From Epiperipatus broadwayi (taxonomy: Eukaryota; Onychophora; Udeonychophora; Euonychophora; Peripatidae): a DNA stretch of 64,000 nt. The position numbers and the translations under genes are program-made. The stretch spans positions 1,303,445-1,367,444 of the forward strand of contig JAQFVV010006216.1 of assembly GCA_028023455.1 (NCBI GenBank). The letters are read 5' to 3'. This document shows, piece by piece, positions 35,948-48,254 of this stretch (the stretch's first letter is position 1; the number at the start of each line of letters is the position of its first letter). The notes under the pieces were generated by a model, which did no database searches, was not told the origin of the DNA, and saw only the letters and a list, made by a program, of their open reading frames with translations.

Positions 35948-38399
35948 GCTCATTGCAGCCATTTTTAAGCACTCAAAAATCCAGATTCGGACACCCTCTA
36001 TCTTTTAAATTTGAAGTATTTTGTAAAAATGATGATGGAGTAGGAAGGTAATTTCCTTGCCTTTTGAACCCCATGATAGTGTACAGGATGTGGAGAGGTG
36101 AACTAGAAGCCGATGCCACCTAAAGAAACCCAAAGATGAAGCCAACTTGTCACAGCAGAGAAAAGATAGCAGTAACTAATCTCCATCCATCTAAAGCTAA
36201 CTTTTAAACTAAACCTCGTAATTCCTAAAAGCTAGCTAAATTTATTATTTATGGCCAAAGTAACTTAATGTATTCTAAACTTTCAAGTTAAATCTATATT
36301 TTATTTTCTTTGATTTAAATCCTAAATCTTACCTGATTTATTTTTAACTGATTTTATGTTTCCACATATTTCACATAATTTAGCCTAATAATAATATTTG
36401 TTTTTATTAATAATCCTATAACTGAATCAATTTAATTTAGGTTAATTTTTGTTTCATTTCCCTTTTTAAAATAAGCAAAAAAGCCAAATTTCAGATTTCA
36501 CTTACATGAAATCTTAATTCTAAATTTGTTTCTCTTAGTTAAATCTATGCCAATTTTATTTTAATTATGTATTTGTTTACACTGTGTTGTTCAGAATGGA
36601 GTTTTATTCTTAGTTAAATCATTAGTGAGAAATGATTAGATATTCTCACACATATAGGCAATATTGTGTATTAATGCACAAACAAAACTCCCTTCTGAAA
36701 TGGATAAATAAGTCATATTTAAGAGATCTAATTAAGAGCTTATAAATGAATAAAAAAAGATTTGCTTTAAATGTAATATTTAGTTGAAGTGATGAAGTAC
36801 AGCATAAAGCTGAAATTTAGTATCGTAATTATCCAAAATATGCTGTAATCCTCCCTAGAATTATAAATGCCTACATAGATAGCTTAGCAAATTAGATTCA
36901 TAAGCTTTCCTTAATACCATAGTTATAGATGCTATATTATAAACTGATCTATGGTAGTTTCATGGAAGAAAACTATTATTTAGCATCCTATTGTATTATA
37001 TAATGATGTAGTCAGCAGGGTGAATGTGTCCTTAGGAAATGCTTAGGTGTACATACTTGTTGCTGTTTATCATTCCAATGAGCATAGGTTTTAAGAGCTA
37101 CCCCATTACTCTTAGTTTGGACAACTATCTTCTTCAGATAGGTGTAGGTTAAGGGCCACCCCATTCTGAATATTTAGAACTGGAGCATGAGGATCCAGAA
37201 TATTCAATTAGTAAGTTCGATCACCCAGACTAAAAGCTCTTTTTTTCACAGCAATAAGTATGGTAAAAGGGAACCGGTGCTAGGTACGAATCCCATAATA
37301 AAGTACACATTCGAGACACATGGACTCAGATTATGTATTTTCTATATGCTTGGTATCTGAAGTCTGACTGGCAATCATCAGTTCATCTCACCATATAATT
37401 GTATATTTCAGCTTTGATCTGAAACAGAATCTGATTTTATAGGCATATAAGCTATATAGAGAATATATTGATAAATACGCATTTAATAAAATATTCTTTA
37501 TAAGTCATAATAATCACTTCTGCTAGCTCTAAAGCAAATCTAAATCCAAAAATATGTCATTATCTAGGCATAGATCATCATGAGAAAATTAAACTAAATT
37601 TTAATGGAGTAATAAGTCTCATGAAAATGTAACTTAAAATATTGCAAATCTTCATCATCTGTGAGTGATATATATATATATATATATTGCAACAGGGCAG
37701 GTATAATCAAACCCTGTTGCAATAATTAGACAAATACGTATTCGTATACTTAACACATTATTAAAAAATATATATCTTATTACTAACGTATTATTAAAAA
37801 TATATATTACTTTACTAACAAAATTAATATTTACAGTTTGATGTACAATTAACGGTCATTTGCGTGGTCATATTGAATTGATTTAGTTATTTTAATTAAA
37901 AAGAACTCATAGAAGAGGTATGGGGAGTTATACACTTGCTCTGATTTTTTCTCTCTTTTTCCAAACCCAGTTATACACATCACTATGTATGTGTGAGTGC
38001 GTTTATGAACCATTAAAAATGAAAATTCACAAAATAAAAAATATTTTGTTTGATAAACTTTTTAAATATATTCATATTAATTCAAAAGAACTATAAATCT
38101 CAAGATGGAAGACAGTGATTTTACAGAACAATGGAAGTAATTATTATAAAAATCTTGGAATGTCTAATTCTAATCAAAAATTAATTGGAAAGAAATAGGT
38201 GTAAAAAGCTTTTGTGGTACATTCCAACAAAGGCATATGGAATGTGAATGGAAATATAATTGAAAATGAATGAAAAGAAAGATAAGTTTGATAATTAAAG
38301 AAAAAAAAAGAATTATTAATATAAGTTTGGAGGGAGAAGAAAGTGGACGGTAGACTGAAAACAGAAATAAGAATCGAGAGATCAATGTGATATACATTT
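35948..38399. other. A+T-rich DNA with one perfect hairpin
   Basis: No gene recognised. Stretches near 36,050-36,150 and 37,020-37,330 are less A+T-rich and may be old repeats. A 12-bp perfect hairpin lies at 37,686-37,723. Confidence 0.5.
37686..37723. repeat. Perfect 12-bp hairpin next to an (AT)n run
   Basis: attgcaacaggg (37,686-37,697) and ccctgttgcaat (37,712-37,723) are exact complements around a 14-nt loop. The function is unknown; it could be the core of a small foldback element. Confidence 0.7.
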
Positions 38400-38585
38400 G
38401 ATAAAATATGGTCAGGCTGGGGTAGAGGCTTCAATGTGCGGGGGGTCTGAATCCTTTTCTCCTGAATGTATAGCAGCTGCCGATATTGGAGAAGGGACGT
38501 CAAGCCCGGAGAATTTGCCTCAATAAGCAACAATGTTGAATCGCCACAAGAGGAAGAAAATAAATAAATAAAATAGACTTTAGCC
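38400..38585 (+). promoter_or_regulatory. Possible promoter/5' UTR of a host gene
   Basis: Sequence here is clearly richer in G+C and CpG than its surroundings (gtgcgg, gccgat, gacgtc, gcccgg, atcgcc). It leads into gccATGG, a strong animal start context, with an in-frame stop 9 bp upstream. This is the look of a promoter and 5' UTR in an A+T-rich genome. No TATA box was identified. Confidence 0.35.
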
Positions 38586-38686
38586 ATGGAACCTGAACTT
38601 CAAAAAAACAAAATTCGTTCACTGACAAAGGACCGGAGATTCCCTATTCACCAGGTGAATTCGATCAATTCCCTGGGGAAATGCAG
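38586..38686 (+). CDS. Possible first coding exon, unidentified protein
   Basis: The ATG sits in gccATGG context and opens 33 codons (MEPELQKNKIRSLTKDRRF, then PIHQVNSINSLGKC) ending at the splice donor ATGCAG/GTATTT. An alternative donor CACCAG/GTGAAT lies at 38,653. The short, basic peptide matches no family I recognise. Supporting points are the strong start context, the CpG-rich leader and a usable donor. Against it are its short length and the lack of a recognised next exon downstream on this strand. A minus-strand gene ends at 43.3 kb, so if both are real they overlap or one is nested in an intron of the other. A remnant of an unknown repeat is the main alternative. Confidence 0.35.
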
Positions 38687-40336
38687 GTATTTTTTTCTAA
38701 TTACATATATATGTCACTTTTAGTAAGCTTACTCCACGAAATTGAAAAAAACTGTTATTTGACACAATTGAGAACTTAAAATTTATTTTCTTTGCACGGA
38801 GAGGTCAAACTATTTCTTATGGAATTTATTACTGTATTTAATTAGTCCATAATTAAATCTTTGGTGCAAAATACATATGATAGCATATTTGTGTGTGTGG
38901 GAATTTTGGCAAAAGAGAAAAGAGCAAACAAAAAAAACTGATATGAATCTTTGATTTAAAAGAGAAAAGAGACACTAATTTAACTTACGTAAATAATGTA
39001 TATTTTTTTTATAGATATGTAAATATCATTGCTAATAAATGTATATAAAATGAATGATTTTTTTTTTTTGTTTTGTGTTGTGAGGTTTTTTTTAAAATAA
39101 AAAGAAAAAAGGAGGGTTAGATTTACTGCTGGTAAATTTTACCACCCATTCTGAGCAGAGCTAGCCAGGGCATTTCCATATTGGTATTCCATCTCTCCCA
39201 GCATAATTCTTATAGAAATATAGGATTGGCGCTTGAGATCATAAATTGATGCTCATTAATATGCTGGGCGATAAAATGAAATATTATTTTTTTAAAACAA
39301 TTACGCATATACGTGTATCATTATATACATACATGCAATCTTACAAATGATTATATATATGCGTAAAATATATATGGAAAACGGTAAAATCCCGTTATAA
39401 TGACGACCCAACGAAAGGGCATCAAAGAGAAGTAGGTCAACGAGAAGAAAAATATAAAAGAAATTAGCATGAGGTTTTTTTTTTGTTTAAAAATAAATAA
39501 ATGTATATATATCGGTTTTGTCAGATCATTATTGTTTTAGCTAAAAGAAGAATTAGGAAAACGGAAGCTATATTATATTGGCAGAGTTGGATGTAGTTTA
39601 AGATTGAGTTTTATATAAAAAAAAAACTTTTGGGCTGTATAAAAAATACCAACTGAGTGCAGAATATAAATGCATTTCATAAAGTAATAAGTTTGGGTTA
39701 GACTGGTTTTTAAAGAACTTGCAGTTTGTTATGGATTTTTTTTTGTAAATAACGAACGTAAATGTTTTTCTTGTTCGCGATTGATTTTTTTTTGAAAAAA
39801 AAAAGTAATACAGATATTTTGAAAAAAAAAAAGTAAACGAGGTTTTTTTTTAAGTGGTTAATCTTTATAATTAATCCATTTTAATTAGATACAAAATAAT
39901 TATTTGGATTTCTGTCACTTATTACTATAAAATGTCATAAAATAATTTGTAATCAGAAAACTAAAATTACCTGCAAGTGATTTGAAATGCTCTCTCTATA
40001 TATAAACCATAACTGCTTATAACCTGTAAAATCATCACCAGCATGTGAACTAAAATTCTAAATATTATTATATTGCCATTTCTAAAATTATCATCTGCAC
40101 ATAAACCAAAAGCTCAAATATTAATGTACTATAATCCCTAAAATTATCATCTGCAAGTGAGACAATCCTATAATAATTGTAATTATTATTTTGTTTATTA
40201 ATTTTATTATTTAAATTTTGGCTTTCATTAAATTAATTTAAATTTTAACTTCTGCTTAGTGTCTCAATTCTGTTCATTATTTATTAAGTTAACTATTAAT
40301 TATTAAGAACCACAATCCATATTTAATAATTATGCT
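38687..40336. other. A+T-rich DNA, possible intron
   Basis: No exon recognised. A less A+T-rich block at 39,110-39,260 and a cccgttataatgacgaccc string near 39,392 may be ends of old repeats. Confidence 0.4.
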
Positions 40337-40345
40337 CATGCTACA

Positions 40346-40406
<61 letters not shown>

Positions 40407-40650
40407 TGTTAAACATATCCATTGCATATAGTCTCATGTTTTAATGATGTGCTACTGCCAGCATGCGATTAAGGAAAATACTGCTGTGACCTCATGTATG
40501 TCATCCGTAAGGTAATAAATCTTTGAGTGTTAGTAAAGGAACTGAGGTGAGATTGAACACAGGGTCTCAACAACCTCATTTCCATCAGCCTTGAGATGAT
40601 TTACTAAAACTCTGGATTTTGTTGCACAAATGTACAAATCTGACAGTTAC
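40337..40650 (-). repeat. SINE-like repeat, copy 2, with internal (AT)n
   Basis: Same family as 30,986-31,260, but with the (AT)n part expanded to about 55 bp (40,350-40,404). On the minus strand, GTGTTCAATCTCACC resembles a Pol III B box within a tRNA-like segment (AAATGAGGTTGTTGAGACCC). Both copies share the same edges, consistent with a dispersed short element. Confidence 0.5.
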
Positions 40651-43296
40651 ACTATATATACACCTTCTTACAAATAATATACACTACTCCAGGAATAATC
40701 TTTCTATCAAATTTTTTCCTTTTGTATTGTTTTATATATTATTTAAAGTAACACATCTTTTCCAAGAAATTTTCTTATTTCCAAACAAAATTTCTATTTT
40801 TACTTACAATTCTATAAAAAAAAACAATTTAAAAAGCAAAAAATATATATTTTTATTTATTCTTCACATTATTACAATTATTGTTTTTGTAAGAAGGTAT
40901 TTATATGTCAGAATAGTTTGAGTTTAAATTAAAGAAAAAAGTATATAAAAGTAGGGACACTTTTGCTTCATATATCCATGAAAGAGATACAGACCACACT
41001 ATTACTTTTGATAATACTAAGACTGTCTTCTTTGAAAAAAAAAAAGAATTTTAAATGAATTAAAGCATCTTTATTATTAAAAATTTATATTTCTGAAGCA
41101 ATTAACTTGTTTAAAAATTCTTTTAATATTAAGGGTGTGAATGTAAGTAGGAATTGTGGGTAATATGTAGTATACATTTGTTGTTGTTTTAGTTCTTAAC
41201 ATTTGAGATATCTGTTTATAGCAGTAAAACTATTGGTTGTGTTTTAGAGTTATTTCTTTGGCTATTCTGTGCCAGTTGTAATTTGGAATAATTTTTGATT
41301 ATTTTATTGACTAATTTAAAACAAATAAGAACAAAAAATATATAAGTATCTTTTAATGTCATGAATCTATTACATTAGCCTAGGAGAAAAAGCAAAAACA
41401 TTTGGGCAAAATGTGTCATATGCATAAACACTCTTTTAACCCATAGAAACAAACCATTCTTCAAACTTGTGTTGTTTGTTTTAATGCATAAATCTTACTG
41501 ATGGGTGAGTGCATGTAGATTTATATTCTAAATGAACAGTGCAGGTTTTGCTCTAAACTATTAGTTTATAAACACTCTTTTATAAAATATAATTAATCCA
41601 TATGCTATTGAATAATATATATTAATTTGAATTTGCAAATGACATCCAGAAGCAAAAAAAAACTATTCTATTATAAAAGTTAATTTTAAAATTAAATGAG
41701 AACAGAAAAAAACATTATAACATTCAAGCGTAATTGTTCCAGATATGTTATGGCAGTAAAGTATTATATCTACAACACTATTTATCCATAAACTGTTAAA
41801 TAGTAAGTACCAATTTACAGTTATGTATATTTAAAAGAAAATATTTGTCATTCTATGCCATAAGATCATTTTGAAAACAAAACAAAAAAAAAATAAGAAA
41901 AATATGAGAATTTTAATATTTAAGCATCATCCATACAATGAAGCAATTTATGTGACCAAAAATATTTTTCCTTATTAACGAGTTGAATTATTATAAACAT
42001 ATGCAAGATTTTTTTTTTTGCTTCTAAACTATTTACAAAATACTAAAGCAAAGGTTTGCAATTTTTACATTAAACATTTATCTTCAAAGTGTTACAGAAA
42101 AAATATGTCCACAAAGTGGTGAAATAACACTTTTTGAAATAGTGTACAAAAAACACAACTTTTATTATTAATTTTCTGTCCCACATAGAATGAAAACTTT
42201 TTCCCCTAACTAAATAAATGTAAGTATAAAGTGAATTTAATATTTATTATTATTTAATTAATTTTGTAAAGTAATTTGCACTAATAAATTAAACAACAAG
42301 CATTATTCTTTTTTATTGGTTTACTTGTATGATATATAAGAATAATTATACTTAACATTTTGTTACTATATTTAATCAACTTAATTTATAAATTTTCTTT
42401 TAATTTGACAAATCATTAAAATAACAAAAGGTAATATTTGTTAAATTGTCAAGTTAGATTTATATAAAGTACCTTGTCATTAGAATACTGCAAACAAATA
42501 AAAAACATTTGACAATCATTGATAGTAATTTGCCACAAAATTAAAGGTTATTATAGCAACTCAATTTTAGAGGGACATCATTAGTAATAAGCTCAGGCAT
42601 AATTAAAAATCAGTATAGACTTTAAAAAGCTTTAAAGTCTCTATAATTGAGAAGGGGTTAAAAGCTACAGAAAGCTGACATTGAAAAAAATTACATTTCT
42701 TGTACAATATCTCAAATATTTAAAAATATATAGGAAATGATTTTCTAAATTATTTACTAATGCAATAAATATATGTAATAATTATGCAATTACAATACCA
42801 ATAAAATGTTTTATTTAAAGTCAATACATTTAATAAAAAAATGAAAAAAAGTTCTTAATGGGATAAATTTGTATAGGTTAAAAACAAGCTATCTATCTAT
42901 AGATAATTGTTTTTCTTGTAATGCTATTTAAAAATATCCAAACACATGAATTTGTGAAAATCAAAACTTTATTAGATGTATTCAATGATTTCAAAGATAA
43001 TAACACATTTTCAGAGATAATAACAAAATGAATAATGCTGAAATTAGTTACAAAAAAATAAAAATTAGTAAAATATCCATTATAAAACATGAAAATTATT
43101 GTTACTCACTTATTTTAAAATTTTGTTTAAATTGAATTTTTTTCCCAGTTCCTTTTGAGTATAAACTAAAAAAACCTATGAATAATTCAAAAAATTTAAT
43201 TTAACCTTTTTTGCTTTGTTTTACTTGATTCTGAATTATTAAATAAATTTTACTGTATTTTTATTTTAAATAAGCAATCAAAAAAAAGTCATATCG
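40651..43296. other. A+T-rich DNA; 3' flank or UTR of the BRCT gene on the right
   Basis: No other gene recognised. On the minus strand an AATAAA at 43,260-43,265 lies about 31 bp past the BRCT stop codon and could be its polyadenylation signal. Confidence 0.4.
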
Positions 43297-43401
43297 CTAT
43301 GAAAGTTTGTAAGGTTTAACTGGAAGAAGTTTCTTGAGCCTAATGCAATCCCATAACCAGTTTGCTGTGACCAAGTGCGCAGAAGAAGGAAATGATTCTA
43401 C
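43297..43401 (-). CDS. Terminal coding exon of a BRCT-domain protein
   Basis: On the minus strand a pyrimidine-rich tract and acceptor (ttctttaatag) precede an exon of 35 codons that ends in TAG. It reads VESFPSS, then AHLVTANWLWDCIRLKKL, then LPVKPYKLS and stop. The pattern hydrophobic-V-x3-W-L-W-D-C-I-x6-LLP-x3-Y is the last strand and helix of a BRCT domain, a phosphopeptide- or protein-binding module of DNA repair and cell-cycle proteins. The C-terminal location with W..DC.....LLP resembles the ends of proteins such as BARD1 or XRCC1, but the identity cannot be fixed from 34 residues. The open frame, acceptor and stop all agree, and composition is richer in G+C than the flanks. Upstream exons should lie at higher coordinates on this strand; none was identified with confidence. 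Confidence 0.65.
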   Translation of the reverse strand, partial: VESFPSSAHLVTANWLWDCIRLKKLLPVKPYKLS

Positions 43402-44380
43402 CTATTAAAGAAAATAATGAAAGAATTTAATACTTATATTTTATTAACACTAATATTTTATCAACACATTAAACAAATATATATATATATGCAATTTTAT
43501 TAAACAAATATATATATATATGCAATTTTATATCAACATCAACCATCATTATGTAATAGTAGAATAAAGTTCTGTTACAAATTTTATAAACATTTAATGA
43601 ATAGTTTCAACTTCCAAATCATCTCTGAATGCCTTTAAATTGCTATGATATATTTTAGATAATAAAATTATGAATATATATTTATTTCACAGTGACAATA
43701 ATATCCAAATATAGCTCACTATGAACAAAATCTTTCCAACATCTTTCCACAGAAAAATAGTGTCAGAGAAGACAATATTCACAAAATTATTAAATACATT
43801 TTGATAAATTAATAGCTGTTACTTCAGTAAAAATTTGAATTATTATATAATACCTTTTATTAATTAATAACAATTCTTGTAATCAGATTTTTATTATAAT
43901 TCATATTATTAATAAATATATTAATATATATTAAATTAATTTTTGTCTAATTTGTATAGCTAAAAATATGTTTTTATTTATAAAGATAACATTTCAATTA
44001 ATTACAATATTTATGTTAATATGATATGAGTAAAATAAGTAAATTAAATATTTAACAAAACTTAGTTAATACATGAATATTACCACATCAATAATCTAAG
44101 ACAATAAAATTATATCTGTGTAAAATCTGATATTTGGCTAACTTGATCTAAGCTTTGAGTTGAAAATATATATACAAGTCAAAATATAAGGTTAATATGC
44201 AAATAAAACTGCATTCATAAAAACTATCATGTAATGTTTCTCACAGTAACAATGTTTTTTTTTCAATCTTGGCTAAGCTCTTTACTGATATAAAAGTAGT
44301 CTGTTATCCCATTTTACTCTCATTGAGATATTCCTAATTAGGACAATAAGTATTCTGACATACCCATTTCCCCAATATTC
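43402..44380. other. A+T-rich DNA, probable intron of the BRCT gene
   Basis: Contains a tandem duplication at about 43,465-43,530 (ttaaacaaatatatatatat units with gcaattttat). No exon recognised. Confidence 0.4.
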
Positions 44381-44399
44381 CATAAATAAATAATTTAAT

Positions 44400-44620
44400 G
44401 ATGTATTGCTTGGGAATTTATATAAAGCTCAAGCAAATAAAATGATAGAACTATGCCAAGATCCATAAATTTTATGTTCCATTGTCAATTGAATCAAAGA
44501 CCTTATTTGAATAAAAAATACAAACAGCTTTCTGAAGTCCACTGATTTTTCAATTAGTCATCAGCAATAACAATTCCAGATTTTTTAACTATCCTGGAGG
44601 CAGCATGAATATTTCGTAAT
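44400..44620 (-). pseudogene. Possible non-LTR reverse transcriptase fragment
   Basis: Minus-strand frames near 44,500 include KVFDSIDN followed by LWIL, resembling the motif A region (KAFDSVD...LW..L) of LINE reverse transcriptases. There is little supporting context, and stops interrupt it. Confidence 0.3.
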
Positions 44621-44787
44621 TTTAAAGTAAAACATACACACCCATATCTTTCCAGAAGCAAATTATGCAATAACCCAAGAACATGCAACATTATTAGCAC
44701 AAACAGCTCCATCAAACACTCAAACTGTCATCCAAGATGACAGACTTTCCCACTAACATTTATAGAGACATCTGTTATCAAGTACAA

Positions 44788-44849
44788 GTGATATAACTAT
44801 TGAACAATTTATTTTCCTGTGATATAACTATTGAACAATTTGTTTTCCT
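44788..44849. repeat. Tandem duplication of a 31-bp unit
   Basis: gtgatataactattgaacaa plus 11 bp is repeated head to tail (44,788-44,818 and 44,819-44,849) with one difference. It lies inside a chance open frame. Confidence 0.9.
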
Positions 44850-47800
44850 GTATAAATGTAATTTCATAGGTATGTTAAATAAAATTTCTTGGAACAACAA
44901 CATCTATACTCATTTACAGGTAACTGCTAATGAAATGATAAATAATGTTATTTGTAAGTTTTCAAATTATTTAAATAATATAATCACTTTGCTGCTTTTA
45001 TAATCTGAAAATAAAATAAAACAAAGCTTTAAATAATTAGCTTAAAACTTAATTAGTAATATCTGTTTTAAAAAAAACACATTAAGACAAAGAAAGGGGA
45101 TTATAATTTGTATGACAAAATGACTTTCATTATTAAATGAAAAAAAAAAACACACATTAGATTTCAAAATTTTTAACTCCTCTTTATTCACAAACAAGTA
45201 CATGAAATTTTTTTTATACAAATATTGCAGGTAAATCCACAAAAACAACAACAACAACAACAACATCCGCCTCTGAAAATTGAACATTTGAAAAAACTAT
45301 AAATTGCGTTCAACAAGCTTAAGGAAGATTTCTGTAGTTATTCATTTATAGTCCTCTATCCTTCCTGCTACTAAAATGAAATCAGTGTCACGATGATATA
45401 GATATATTGCAGTGATACTTTTCCATACCAAAACCTTAGATCTTAAACAAACAAAACCATCTGAAATTTGAGGCAAAATATTTTTCTATAAAATAAACAA
45501 AGCAGTGATACAGCTGTAAATTTACGAATGAAAATATTGTTCCATTCAAGAGAAAATATACAACTTCAATTTATATTTATATAACCACAATAAACTTGGG
45601 AAACTTTTTAATGGCATTGAATGTTTGAAATCTATCTTATTTGAAATTGATAGTCTTATTTAAAATAGAAAAATACTTAAAAAGTCTGAATAGGTCGTTG
45701 CTAATTTGATCAAAACACTTCAGCTTCACCTATTTATATATAAAAGTAGGTTGAAGTAAAGAAGGATTCTAGGATTCTCTGTATTCTAGGATTCTCTCTT
45801 TTCTTCATAGCGTAAGCTTGTGTTTTAAGACCTATAGAGGTCCCTACCTTCGTATTTTTCAGACGCTTATTTCTAAGGTTACAGCCTTAGTAAATTATTA
45901 CTTAACTAAATCATATATAATTTTTTAAGAGCAATAATTCTAGTTATCCTATAAATTTAGCTCGAATAAGCAAGAAATATTAGAGAGTATAGTCCTATAA
46001 ATTTACCATCTCTATTATGATAAAAAAAACTATTCTTGAAAATGTATAAAATGAGAATATGAAAGCATTATGATGTTGATATATCATTTTTTTCTCAATT
46101 CTATTGATATTTTTTAATACATAAAATAAAAACGCCGATTAACCTAATTTTGGCTGCTTTTCTGAAGATTGGCTAATCAAGTTCAGTAAAAATTTGAAGA
46201 TAAATATTTAAAGTGTTACTTTTAAAAAGCTTACTTAATTTTGCAAATGAACTAATTGAAATTACACATTTAATAATAATGATAAAGTAATGCATTTGGC
46301 CAATTCTCAATAGAATAATGAAAGAATACATTCACAAACAACTTTTTGATTACATAGGTTTGTTTATATGAAAGTTTCATGAAACATATGATTCTTGGTA
46401 TAACTGACAAACTATAATAGACAACAAAATGGTAATTTCTTTCTTTGGCATTACTTTTTTGTATTAAAAAAATAATACAAGAGTAAAATTTGATGCATCT
46501 TAAGAACTTAGTGAGTGAAAATAATTAACTTTTTGTGATATTCTGCAATTCAATCAAGATGTAATTCATTTTCCCACAAAATATTAATAATATCAATGAC
46601 TAAAACATTTATGCATTAAAATCAATTGTAATTAGTCAAAAAAAGTATTTATGATCTATGAAATAAATCTAAGAGAAGTATTTTTATTCTAATGTTTGCT
46701 AATATCTTGATCAAAATTAAGTTCACTGTGTCTCCTTAGAGGGCAAACTATCATAGCTGTTATTTCATTTTAAGATAAATTTTATATTATGTTTCAATTA
46801 TTATTTTCTTTTATAAATTTTTTTATTCCAAATTTTAAAGTCAGTGACATTTTTTTTTTCAGAAGGTGACTCAAATCTCTTCAGATTAAGCAAGAAATGG
46901 AGTTAAATAATTATTTCATTATTTTATAGAATAACTTATACAAAAAATAAACAAAAACTAAAATGAAACAATTAATCTAAAAATTTAAAATAATTTAATT
47001 GATGCTGAATTTTATTTTTTATTAAAAGAAGTAATAAAAATGAAATAAATAAATAAAATTGCTAAATTCTTCAACATAAATTAATAAACTGTTATTTACA
47101 TTTTTAATCCAAATAAGGACATAATAAATTTAATAATAATTAGGAGTGGTAAATTAAGTACTCAGAAATAGTTTAGAATAATAAAGTACTATGACCAAAG
47201 TGATAATATTTGATTATTTTTACTAATTATTTGCCACTGCTCATCAAGCCTTAACATATTTTATAATAATAATATTTATTGAATTAATAGTAAAAATAAT
47301 TTAATTTTTCTGTTACTATTCAAACAACTTATTATATTTAATACCCATTCACATACAAATAAATACTTCAATAATAAAATGATGAATTCTAGAGTTTAGG
47401 CTCCATGGATTGTGATTCAGCCTATCCTTTTTGATGCTTAAATTTCTTATCATCTCTTGATCAATAAATCATTTAATTATTTTTGCTTTTTGTGGTTGAA
47501 ACCAATAGACTGATGGACACTGGAGCTCCCAGTCCATAGGTTGCAACTTCAACTATCACTTCTGGTATTCAAATTTCTATAATCTTACAAGCAAAAAATC
47601 AGTTATTTATTTTTTATGTTATTAAATATTTACTTAAAATTATAGTAAAAGAATAATCAGTAATGTAGCTAGCTATTAAAATGATGAAGATATAAAGTTA
47701 TAAAACAAAACAAAAGAAAAAACATTGAGATGATCATAACTTAATTTATGCCATTACTAAAAATAGCCATTGTGAGCATAAAAACCCCTGTAATGTTTAT

Positions 47801-48015
47801 TAATTTTTAAATATATAACATCAATATAAAATTCATTTTATACGTATATTAACATAAATCCCTTGGAGACTCAAATTCTAACTGCAATGAATGCATTAGC
47901 ATCACCAAATAGTTCCTATTAAATAACTCTTTAATTTGCCTGAAGAAAGACAAAGGCAATCATGATCAAGACTGAATTCAATAACAAAATGTAGCTGCAA
48001 AAAATAACTTAAAAT
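44850..48015. other. A+T-rich gene-free stretch
   Basis: Includes a (CAA)n run at about 45,239-45,264 and a short ggattctaggattctct duplication near 45,765-45,800. A good-looking acceptor (a T-run ending in cag) at about 46,860 on the plus strand is followed only by a short open frame, so no exon is called. Confidence 0.5.
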
Positions 48016-48254
48016 TTGCTCCAATACCTACTTATAATACAAAACATTACAAAGGTAAGTTTTTTTACTGACATTATACAAATACTAATAAAGCATTCAC
48101 CAAGGGGGATTATTATAAAATTTACCCATCCTCTGCCATCCTCCCTTGAATGTTTTCCAATACTAAACTGCATAAGCCTAACACATCACTTAGACTCACA
48201 TTGAACTTTGTGGGTGTTTATTATTTTAATACATCTAAATTAATCAAACAATGA

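Noticed and set aside
37265-37310. GGTACGAATCCC, a possible Pol III B box or tRNA T-arm
   Set aside because: No A box, acceptor stem or second copy found; too little for a tRNA or SINE call.
38174-38587. 137-codon minus-strand frame
   Set aside because: Antisense to the candidate promoter/leader; low-complexity C-terminal half and no recognisable domain.
39385-39450. cccgttataatgacgaccc, reminiscent of pogo/Tigger ends
   Set aside because: Only one end-like fragment; no inverted partner or transposase.
40619-40921. 100-codon plus-strand frame after the SINE-like repeat
   Set aside because: Phe/Ile/Asn/Tyr-rich chance frame starting inside the repeat; no signature.
45840-45900. Minus-strand segment ending in AAATACGAAG/GTAGGG
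   Set aside because: No convincing acceptor or polypyrimidine tract upstream and frames are short.
46850-46915. Plus-strand acceptor with long T-run followed by a short open frame
   Set aside because: Frame is about 15 codons with no homology and no donor; T-runs are common here.
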